Position numbers and translations under genes: made by a program. From Bog-473 sp963781955 (GTDB lineage: Bacteria > Actinomycetota > Acidimicrobiia > Acidimicrobiales > RAAP-2), in contig CAWAHU010000003.1 of NCBI GenBank assembly GCA_963781955.1, positions 372,001-436,000 of the forward strand: a stretch of 64,000 nucleotides of DNA. The letters are read 5' to 3'. Shown here in pieces: positions 1-7,500 of this stretch; position 1 is the first letter of the stretch, and each line of letters starts with the position of its first letter. A model generated the notes under the pieces. The model did no database searches. It was not told the DNA's origin and saw nothing but the letters and a program-made list of their open reading frames with translations.

Positions 1-398
1 GGGCTCGAGGTGCTCGACGACGGCGTCGTGGTCGTGGTCGAGCTCGAGCCGGTGTTGCCGGTGGTGCCCGTCGAGCTGCTGCTCGTTCCCGTGGTGCCGG
101 TCGAGCTGCTGCTCGTTCCCGTGGTGCCGGTCGTGGCGGTGGTCGAGCCCGAGGTCGTGGTACTCGAGCCGGACGCCGTGGTGCTCGAGGTCGACCTGCC
201 GGTGGTGCTCTTGGACACCGATGACGACCCGCTGGTGGACACCGATGACGACCCGCTGGCGCCGGGGTGCTCACGGGCGACGGTCACTCCGACGAGCGCG
301 GCCGCCCCGGCGGCCGTGAGCACGGCGGCACGGGTCACGGTGCGCACCCTCGACTGCGCCTTCTCTCTGGGGGTGCGGGTGGGACCGGTGGGTTGCAT
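1..398 (-). CDS. Ser/Thr-rich exported protein (partial, C-terminus outside window)
   Basis: This frame opens with ATG at 398, eight bases downstream of an AGAAGG ribosome-binding site, and stays open to the left edge. The N-terminus has basic residues and then a short hydrophobic stretch (about residues 24-40, AAVLTAAGAAALVGVTV), which looks like a signal peptide or membrane anchor. From about residue 45 the chain is almost only Ser, Thr and Gly, typical of an extracytoplasmic linker. Two in-frame tandem repeats build it (see the repeat entries). The functional domain, if any, lies beyond the window, so no function is assigned. The plus-strand frame here, rich in Val/Leu/Pro/Glu, is judged to be its shadow. 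Confidence 0.7.
   Translation of the reverse strand, partial: MQPTGPTRTPREKAQSRVRTVTRAAVLTAAGAAALVGVTVAREHPGASGSSSVSTSGSSSVSKSTTGRSTSSTTASGSSTTTSGSTTATTGTTGTSSSSTGTTGTSSSSTGTTGNTGSSSTTTTTPSSSTSS
70..129. repeat. Two perfect 30-bp tandem copies
   Basis: Positions 70-99 and 100-129 are identical. On the minus strand they encode ten residues of the Ser/Thr/Gly linker twice (GTTGTSSSST). The unit length is a multiple of three, so copy-number change would keep the frame. Confidence 0.95.
213..260. repeat. Two 24-bp tandem copies in the Ser-rich linker
   Basis: Positions 213-236 and 237-260 differ only at the last base. They encode an eight-residue Ser/Gly/Val/Thr unit twice on the minus strand, directly after the N-terminal hydrophobic segment. 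Confidence 0.95.
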
Positions 399-573
399 GT
401 GGCACACCTTCTCGTTCTGGGGACGTCCCGATCCCACCATGTGCGCTTCGACCCCCTCGCAGGACCGGCTGTGGGCCCGCTGAGACTTGGTGCACGGCCG
501 GACCTACGCCCGGCCAGGGAGGTTGCAGGGCCGAACGGTACGTGTGCCAGGATTCGCTACGGTCCGGTCACGC

Positions 574-1116
574 ATGTCACGCACGCGCTACACGTTCGAC
601 TCCTCACGCTCCTGCATCTGGGTCCGGGGCCGCTCCAGCCTGCACCCGATCAACTCGGAGACCCGCGGCATCACGGGGTGGTTCGAGGCGTCGACCGCCG
701 CAGACGGAACCCTCGACCTCGGCCAGCCGGTGTCTGGTGAGCTGGCCTTGGACGTGGCGCGCCTGACGTCGGGGAACCAGCTCTATGACCGCGAACTGCG
801 GCGGCGCATCGATGCGCAGCGCTACCCCACGATCAACGGGATCGTGACGGGCGTCGCGCGCCCCGAGGCACATCCCCGCTACCTGGTGAGCGGGGACGTC
901 CTGTTCCACGGCAAAACCAGGTCCTTCCAGCACGAGATGCGAATCCAGGTCGGATCTGGTGCCGTGAGCCTGTCCGGGGAGTACTTGTTCGACATCCGCG
1001 AGTTCGGGATGAAGCCGCCCAGCATGCTCATGGTGCGCGTCTACCCGGAGATCAACGTGCGGGTCGAGCTCCACGGCACCGTCGCCGGCCCCCCGCAATC
1101 CGAGAGGGGCGCGTAG
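574..1116 (+). CDS. YceI-family protein
   Basis: A 180-residue protein matching the YceI family, a lipocalin-like beta-barrel that binds polyprenoid or amphiphilic lipids. It begins with RTRYTFDSSRS, close to the usual start of the family domain, followed by the alternating beta-strand pattern and the FDIREFGMKPP segment near the C-terminus. The frame is open from a TTG at 487. I chose ATG 574 because it places the conserved domain at the N-terminus and the upstream residues look non-coding. There is no signal peptide, so a cytoplasmic location is likely. No strong ribosome-binding site is visible. Its ligand cannot be inferred. Confidence 0.85.
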   Translation: MSRTRYTFDSSRSCIWVRGRSSLHPINSETRGITGWFEASTAADGTLDLGQPVSGELALDVARLTSGNQLYDRELRRRIDAQRYPTINGIVTGVARPEAHPRYLVSGDVLFHGKTRSFQHEMRIQVGSGAVSLSGEYLFDIREFGMKPPSMLMVRVYPEINVRVELHGTVAGPPQSERGA

Positions 1117-1148
1117 CAACCCGAGAGGAACGGCAGCGCCCCCGGAAG

Positions 1149-1220
1149 CGCCCCCGGAAGGATTCGAACCTTCGCACACGGTTTAGGAAACCGATGCTCT
1201 ATCCCCTGAGCTACGGGGGC
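1149..1220 (-). tRNA. tRNA-Arg (anticodon CCT)
   Basis: The reverse complement folds as a complete 72-nt cloverleaf. The acceptor stem GCCCCCG pairs with CGGGGGC, the D-arm is GCTC/GAGC, the anticodon loop TTCCTAA carries CCT (reads AGG), and the T-arm is GAAGG-TTCGAAT-CCTTC. The discriminator base is G. The anticodon stem has a T-T mismatch at its outer position. CCA is not encoded. Confidence 0.97.
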
Positions 1221-1432
1221 GGGGTGCCGCTGACCTGCGGTGACACGGCGCCCAGTCGCGCTGGCCGCGACCCGGTCAGTCTACGCAGCACCCCTGTGAC
1301 GTTCTAGTCACTCCTGCCGTCTCGCTCCTGCCGCCTCACCGTCCGTCAACGCCAGGTTGCCTGCCGGTTGCACGACGGTGGCAAGCGGTACCCGGCACCC
1401 GGTCGGGCTTGATGCTGCCGCACAACGGGCCG
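1221..1432. other. Intergenic region upstream of tRNA-Arg and the riboswitch
   Basis: No convincing gene. On the minus strand a TAGACT hexamer at 1277-1282 could be the -10 box of the tRNA promoter. Minus-strand frames in this interval lack recognisable domains. The plus-strand promoter of the riboswitch transcript must lie here, but I cannot place it. Confidence 0.5.
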
Positions 1433-1526
1433 AATTGCTGAGTGACGAAATAGGCAAACCCCTCGCGAGGGGGGGACGCAAAGTTACGGGACTCCCAGAG
1501 TCGGCCGGGCCGCCGAAGTAGCGATC
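1433..1526 (+). promoter_or_regulatory. Class I cyclic-di-GMP riboswitch aptamer (GEMM-I)
   Basis: The strand carries the GEMM-I hallmarks in order: AGGCAAA (1452-1458), a 6-bp hairpin closed by a GCGA tetraloop (1459-1474), GACGCAAAG (1475-1483), a second hairpin GACTC-CCA-GAGTC (about 1490-1502), and the 3-prime GGCCGGGCCGCCG element (1503-1515). A possible P1 stem pairs TTGCT (1435-1439) with AGCGA (1520-1524). Spacing in the first half matches the family: six base pairs, a GNRA loop, then GACGCAAAG. It ends 45 nt before the start codon of the secreted protein, so c-di-GMP should control that gene's expression. The second hairpin is shorter than in well-studied members. Confidence 0.87.
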
Positions 1527-1532
1527 TGCCAG

Positions 1533-1571
1533 CGCTCCCCTGCGGCACGTGCTTCTGGGGCGGGGGAAGCG
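1533..1571 (+). promoter_or_regulatory. Probable expression platform: RBS-sequestering hairpin
   Basis: CGCTCCCC (1533-1540) can pair with GGGG-A-AGCG (1563-1571) leaving one bulged A. The right arm contains the purine-rich ribosome-binding site and abuts the ATG at 1572. No T-tract follows, so control of translation is more likely than termination. How the aptamer switches this hairpin is inferred, not shown. Confidence 0.5.
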
Positions 1572-3533
1572 ATGAGGGCGAAGATCAACGCACTGCCCCG
1601 ACTGCGGTCGACGTTCCGGGCTCACCGCATCCTGGCGGCCCTGGCCCTCTCACTCGTGACCGCGACGACGGCGTTCGTGGCCATCGGCACCCCGCCGGCG
1701 CGCTCGGGTGCAGCGACGACGTTCTCGTCGGACTACGGCACTGGGCGCTGGATGGCCGCCGATCCCAACGGCGGGTACTGGACGACGACATTCTCGGGCG
1801 CGGTGACCCCGCACGGCGGCGCCCCCCAACTCGGGTCCCCGGCGGCCTCGGGACTCTCGCTGTCGCGCCCCGTCATGGGCATGGCCCCGACGGTGGACGG
1901 CCGCGGCTACTGGCTCGTCGCCTCCGACGGCGGCGTGTTCTCCTATGGTGACGCCCAGTTCTACGGATCGACGGGCTCGATCGAGCTCAACCAGCCCATC
2001 GTCGGCATGACGCAGACCCCCGACGGCCACGGGTATTGGCTCGTCGCCTCTGACGGTGGCATCTTCTCCTACGGCGACGCGCAGTTCTACGGTTCGACTG
2101 GCTCCATCCGGCTGAACCAGCCCATCGTGGGCATGGCCCCGACTGCCGACGGCCACGGCTACTGGCTGGTTGCCTCGGACGGCGGCATCTTCGCGTACGG
2201 CGACGCGCAGTTCTACGGATCGACCGGGTCCCTCCGTTTGAACCGCCCCATCCAGGGCATGGCACCCACACCGGACGGCGGTGGGTACTGGCTCGTGGCC
2301 GAGGACGGTGGGGTCTTCAACTACGGCAACGCCCCGTTCGACGGGTCGCTCGGCGGCACCGGCGCCCAGGCCCTCGGCCTGGCGGTCACACCGCTCCAGG
2401 GCTACTCGATCATCACCGCCGATGGCAACGCCTACACGTTCACGAACCCGACGGCACAGCCCTCCTCGCTGACCACCGGGCCGGCACAGGCCCACATCGC
2501 CGGCGGACCGTCCCAGGGTGACTGCGCCCCGACGTCCACGCCGTCGGCCACCCCGGACCAGTCCCTGCAGAACGTCTTCAGCGGTCAGTACGGTCCGGGT
2601 TGGGTCGGAGGCGACGCCACCTACTCGACCGCCCTCCCGTCGGGGCAGGAGGCGTTCGACTTCTCCGACACGCTGGTCGGCACCGCTCAGGCCTCGGGGA
2701 GCGCCACCATCGTGGGCATGCCCTCCAACAGCGAGCTCGTCGGCAACGTCCCCACCCTGTTCAGCGTGTTCGGGGGCAGCTATGGGGCGCCAGCCTCCCT
2801 GATCCCCGACTCGGGTGGTGACTCGTGGGAGGTGGCGGCCACCTACATGGAGAACGGGAACCAGTTGGTCTTCGTCAACGAGTTCGCCCCCCGGTCCGGG
2901 ACCATCTTCGACACGTTCACGGGGCGCTCGGGCATCGCAACCTTGTCGTTGGCCTCGGGCAAACCCACCTTCCAGTCCCTCACGCTGCTCCACACCGATG
3001 CCACCACGCAGTGGGGCAACGCGGTCATGCAGGACGGTGGGTACGACTACGTCTACGGCTTGGACTACGACACGTCAGCCAACGTCTATCACGGCATGAA
3101 GCTGGCGCGGGTTGCCCTCGGGGTTTCGCTGGCCGCGGCCAACTGGACGTACTGGAACGGAACCCAGTGGGTGAGCGGCGAGGCCAACGCGGCTGACGAA
3201 GTCCTCCCGACCGTGTTCACAGGTGTGATCGCGCTGGCAAACGACAGTGGCTACATGGCGGTGTCGATCCCGGGCGGTCTTGCCAACGACACCACGGTGG
3301 ACCTGTCGTTCTCGTGTTCGCCGCAGGGGCCGTGGAGCTCACCCAGAGCCGTCTACTCCATCCCGCAGGTCTCGCAGTTCCACGACGAGTTCGCCTACAT
3401 CCCAACCTTCCACCCCGAGCTCTCGGGCAACGGGGGCCTGGTCGTCTCCTACAACATCGACACCACCGACGGGTTGTCGGCGCTGGCCGGCAACGTCCAC
3501 GCCTACCAGCCCCAATTCCTGCAGCTCGGGTAG
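1572..3533 (+). CDS. Secreted beta-propeller-like protein under c-di-GMP control
   Basis: A 653-residue exported protein. Residues 1-47 form a signal peptide (basic start, hydrophobic core about 20-40). Residues 101-265 hold four tandem repeats of about 43 residues built around GYWLVASDGG and YGDAQFYGSTGS, plus a degenerate fifth to about 295. This repeat type is common in Actinobacteria surface proteins and probably forms propeller blades. After a Pro/Thr/Ser linker, residues 330-653 resemble DUF4185/glycosidase-like propellers; this is a resemblance, not a proven match. The start is supported by a purine-rich site five bases upstream. The riboswitch in its leader suggests a role in surface attachment, matrix or lifestyle switching. 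Substrate unknown. Confidence 0.85.
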   Translation: MRAKINALPRLRSTFRAHRILAALALSLVTATTAFVAIGTPPARSGAATTFSSDYGTGRWMAADPNGGYWTTTFSGAVTPHGGAPQLGSPAASGLSLSRPVMGMAPTVDGRGYWLVASDGGVFSYGDAQFYGSTGSIELNQPIVGMTQTPDGHGYWLVASDGGIFSYGDAQFYGSTGSIRLNQPIVGMAPTADGHGYWLVASDGGIFAYGDAQFYGSTGSLRLNRPIQGMAPTPDGGGYWLVAEDGGVFNYGNAPFDGSLGGTGAQALGLAVTPLQGYSIITADGNAYTFTNPTAQPSSLTTGPAQAHIAGGPSQGDCAPTSTPSATPDQSLQNVFSGQYGPGWVGGDATYSTALPSGQEAFDFSDTLVGTAQASGSATIVGMPSNSELVGNVPTLFSVFGGSYGAPASLIPDSGGDSWEVAATYMENGNQLVFVNEFAPRSGTIFDTFTGRSGIATLSLASGKPTFQSLTLLHTDATTQWGNAVMQDGGYDYVYGLDYDTSANVYHGMKLARVALGVSLAAANWTYWNGTQWVSGEANAADEVLPTVFTGVIALANDSGYMAVSIPGGLANDTTVDLSFSCSPQGPWSSPRAVYSIPQVSQFHDEFAYIPTFHPELSGNGGLVVSYNIDTTDGLSALAGNVHAYQPQFLQLG

Positions 3534-3561
3534 CCGGCCGTCAGCTCGGGTGGCCGGCCGT

Positions 3562-4551
3562 TCAGCCCCCGGTGGACGATCGCTCGCCGGCGCTCTCCGA
3601 TGACGCGGGCCGGCGGATGGCGCGGTTGGAACCCGCCCGGCTCGCCGACCTCGACCTGCCGTTCGCGCCGTCGGGCACGGGCGCGGTCGTGCGGCCGTTC
3701 CTACCGCCGACCGTCGGCGCCTGGACATGCTTTTCGAACTCGGCGCGCTGCTCGGCGATCTTCTGCAGGTAGTACCCGTACAGGTCGCGGGCGTCCGCCA
3801 TCAGCCCCGCATGACGCGGGCGCTCGAGCTCGGCGCGGTGTCGTTCGGCCACCTGGCGCCGCGCATCGGTCGGTCGCGGTGCCACCAGTTCTGACCGCAG
3901 CTTGGGGTGCGTCAGCCGGTGGTACTCGGCGATCTCGTCGAAGACCCTCTTCGTGTTCTCCGGCGAGTCCTCAAAAGGCGGAAGTTCCGTGCCGAAGCGC
4001 TGATTGAGGCGGGCGATGCTGGCGGAGAGGTTCGCCACGTTCTCGTCGAAGTCGCACACGACCAGCTGGTCGAGGTACGGGAGCAGCTCCCGGTGGTACG
4101 AGCAGTACTCCCGGATCGAGGTCGCCGGGCGTCCGTGCTGCCCGTAGGTCAGGTACGAGGCCAGTGTGTCGAGCGGGTCCCGCACCACCAGCGCCGTCGG
4201 CAGGCCACGCTGGACCGCCAGCTTGACCTGCGACGGGTGGTGCACGTGGCTCGAGATCCGGAGCCGGTGGTCGCTCGCGAACAACAGTGCGGTCACCATG
4301 AACGTGTTACCCGACCGTGGGAATCCCTCGACCACCAGCTCGGTGTGCTCGGTGATCTGCCGGCTGATGCCCATCGGGGTCAGGCGCAACAGGATCGGGA
4401 GCGTCGCGGGGTCATGCCCCAGCAGGTACTTGCCCCGTCGCAGCAGGCGGAACCACGCGTTCCTGGTCTCGCGTGTCACCTTCTCGACGAGGAGCCCTCG
4501 TTCTGTACTCACCCCAACCTTCTCCCTGAGCTCGGCGACGTCAGCCTGCAT
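3562..4551 (-). CDS. PAPS-dependent sulfotransferase-like protein
   Basis: A 329-residue protein with the two nucleotide-binding motifs of the sulfotransferase family: EGFPRSGNTF (residues 75-84, the 5-prime phosphosulfate loop) and RDPLDTLASY (124-133, the 3-prime phosphate site). Ser/Arg/Ala-rich residues after about 285 look disordered. ATG 4551 is chosen over the ATG at 4635 because it follows GAGGGG by seven bases and overlaps the end of aftD by only 11 bp. It is the last gene of the envelope-glycan operon, so a lipid-linked or wall glycan is the likely acceptor. There is no signal peptide, so sulfation would happen on the cytoplasmic side. Confidence 0.82.
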   Translation of the reverse strand: MQADVAELREKVGVSTERGLLVEKVTRETRNAWFRLLRRGKYLLGHDPATLPILLRLTPMGISRQITEHTELVVEGFPRSGNTFMVTALLFASDHRLRISSHVHHPSQVKLAVQRGLPTALVVRDPLDTLASYLTYGQHGRPATSIREYCSYHRELLPYLDQLVVCDFDENVANLSASIARLNQRFGTELPPFEDSPENTKRVFDEIAEYHRLTHPKLRSELVAPRPTDARRQVAERHRAELERPRHAGLMADARDLYGYYLQKIAEQRAEFEKHVQAPTVGGRNGRTTAPVPDGANGRSRSASRAGSNRAIRRPASSESAGERSSTGG

Positions 4552-7500
4552 GCGGCTGCCCCTCGCCCACCGCTTCCGTCTCTGTGATCTCAGTGCTGTC
4601 TGTGCTCGCTGTGCGTGTGGCCCAGCTGTCCGCAACCAGCGCCGACAGCACGGCGGCCAGCGCGATAACCGATGCTACTTGGGCGGGAGCCTCGAGCGCA
4701 CCAGCGATGTTGGTGTTCAGTGCAGCCGGATGGACCGCCGCGCACACACCCGCCACGACGAAGGCCACGAACGCGGTGAGGGCCAACGGGCCCTGACCCC
4801 ACCGGCGCGCCACGGCCAGGAGGGGGACCATGGCGAGTGCCCACGGCCCGCCGACCATGACCAGCGCCACCGCGCTGACCGCGAGCAGGACCCAGAAGTT
4901 GCCCCTCCTTCGCCCGAGCGCAGCAGGTTGCACCCGGCGCCGCACCGGATAGAGGGCGAGCACCAGCAGCCCGATCAGCACGAGCGCGCCGAGCAGGAGC
5001 AGCAGTTGGAAGCGCCCATTCGCCTGCATGCCCATGGTGACGGTTCCGGCCTGGCCTCCCGGTACCAGAAAACCCTGTTGCCATCCGTCGATCCGGACCG
5101 GCTGCAGCTGCTGGGTGCCGAGGTGCGCCACCCATCCAGGATTGAAGTTCTGCGCCATGACGATGTACGTCGCCGGCCCGGCACCGACGTGGACCGTCCG
5201 GCTCTCGTCCGTCCAGTGGACCACCGACACCGTCCGCTGGCCGGCGGTGTTCGTCGTGTTCGTCGTGTTCGTCGTGTTCGTCGTGTTCGTCGTGTTCGTC
5301 GTGTTCGTCGTGTTCGTCGTGTTCGTCGTGTTCGTCGTGTTCGTCGTGTTCGTCGTCGAAGCGTGCGCCGGCTGCATCACGAACGACGACACGAGGAACT
5401 GCGAGTACGGGTCGGTCGTCATGAAGTTGTGGACACCCTGCTGCAGCACGAGTCCGCCCTGGGGGGTGCACATGGTCACCAGCACCGGCTTGAGGTTGAC
5501 CAGGTCCCCCACCGTCCCGAACACCGACGTGTCGTGGCCCTTGCCGTCGACCATGACCTGCGGTCCCTTGCCGCACGGTATGAAGAACGTCGCACTCGTG
5601 TTCGGCCCCGGGTCGGGCACCGTGAGCAACCCCGGGACAGAGACGGCGTACAGGCCGACCGGGAGCGGCACCCCGACGCCGAAGTTGGGCGTCACCGACA
5701 GGTGGCCCTGGTTCTGCAGGAAGCGGATCTTCAAGGAGTCCGTGACCGTCGTGGGGAACTTCAGGACGCCACCCTTCACCGGCAGGGAGCGCACCACCGT
5801 CTGGCCTCCGGCCGGTGTGATGGAAACCTGAGTGGGGATGCTGGCCGCCGAGGATGTGGTGAGCTGGACCTCGCTCACGGCGCGCTTCCCGGGCCAGCTG
5901 ACGTCGATCCACGGGTTCTTGTCGCCGATGTTGGCGATCCACGGCTCGGTGGTGTTGGCCTCGGCGAGGTTCTGGGGGCTGAACTTCGGCAGCCCGCCAA
6001 GGGTCGAGCTGGCCGTCACCTTCAGGCTCCCGGTCGGAACGGGTGCGAAGTAGTGGATCATCTGCTCGAGCGCGGCGCTCGGATGCGCGACGGCGGATCC
6101 CGCCGCGCTCACCGACTCGGTCTTCGGCACGCTGAATTCCCGCCGCATGTCGGGATCGTCCGTGGAGCCGAGCCCCAGCGCCAGGTTGTTGTCGACGAGG
6201 GTACGGCTGAAGGCAACGACGGCCCCCTGCGAGGACGCCTTCGAGAAGGCCGCCGCCTCGTCGTTCGGGAGGCGCAACCTGGGGGCGTATGAGACCCCGG
6301 GGATGGCGATGTCCCTGATCCCCGCACTGAGGAGGATGCCTCCCGAGAGTGGCACCGGCGCCGGGCGCACGCCGATCAGCGTGACCTTGAGGTGCTTTGT
6401 GTCACCGGGCGCCACGGAGAGGTCGTACGTCTTCTGGCCGGGTGGAAGGTTGCGCACCACCGAACCCTTGTCCGTGGTGAGCTCAACCCTGGTGATCGTC
6501 GGCTGTTGGGTCGATCCGGGAATCGGCGTGAGCTTGATCGACGACATGGGGATCGCCTTGGCGAACGAGATCGAGACCCATTGCCCCACGGAATTATGGG
6601 TCAGGTTGGCCGACCACGCCGTCTTGGGATCGTTGTCGAACGCCGCCGCGGGGCCGGCGGAAGGCTCCTCGTAGAGCGGGATCGGGCCGAACGACGAGGC
6701 CGCGACCGACTGTGCCCCGATGGGGGCCTCGACCGCCTGGTGCTCGATGCCGCTCACGACCTCGTAGGAGTCGGGCACGCTGGCCAAGTGGCCGGGGAGC
6801 TCCTGCTGCCCCCCGAGCACGTACGACTCGTTGTACCGGACGCCGCCGAAGGTCGTCACGCGCCGCTGGTTGCCGTCGGTGATGGCCCACGAGGCCTTCG
6901 GTTCCTGTGCGACACCCTTTGCGTACTTGTCCCCGGCCAGAACCGCGGCGCGGTCCTGCAGCACGCCCGTCGCGCTCAACGGGACGACGGAGGAGACGCT
7001 TCCGCTGATCACCACAGGGTTGCTCGCCGGGTACGACTGCACCGGGGGAACGGCGGCGTCTACCCGGTAGATCTCGACGGGACGCAGGTGGAGATAGGAG
7101 TACTGGTCGTAGACGGGCAGCGATCCGTGCTCGACCTGGGTCAGGGGGAGGTACGAGCCGAAGGAGGCGACCTCGGTGAGCCCCGTGGCCTCCGAGAGCA
7201 CCTGGTGCACCTGTGCCGGCGGAGGTGCGCCCGTCTTCTTCAGATCGAGGTCGTTACGCTCCACTACGTACTTGACGCCCTCGCGCGCCAGGTAATTCGA
7301 CAGGCCCGGGGCGGCCACCCCGGCATCGAGCGCCCGCTCGACGGTGTCTTCCATCTGGTTGTACCCGTTCGAGCCGATCGGGATGATGTTGCGCCACATC
7401 ACCGACTTGGAAGTGAGCGCCTGCAGCGGTTCGTCCACCGGGTTGCCCCACGTGTTGTAGGCGAAACTCGAGCCCGGTACCAGGAGCGAGTTGTTATGGC

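Noticed and set aside
70..260. CRISPR-like direct repeats near the left edge
   Set aside because: The copies are adjacent without spacers and lie in a coding Ser/Thr linker.
10..483. Plus-strand frame rich in Val, Pro, Glu and Leu
   Set aside because: It mirrors the Ser/Thr/Gly linker on the minus strand, which has a proper start, ribosome site and hydrophobic leader.
5028..5831. Plus-strand frame with Phe-Val-Val repeats
   Set aside because: The repeat is only the complement of the Asn-Thr-Thr run in aftD; flanking residues show no family pattern.
4166..6292. Long plus-strand frame of about 700 codons
   Set aside because: It lies opposite the sulfotransferase and aftD genes, is extremely Arg-rich and shows no domain; it is a GC-rich shadow.
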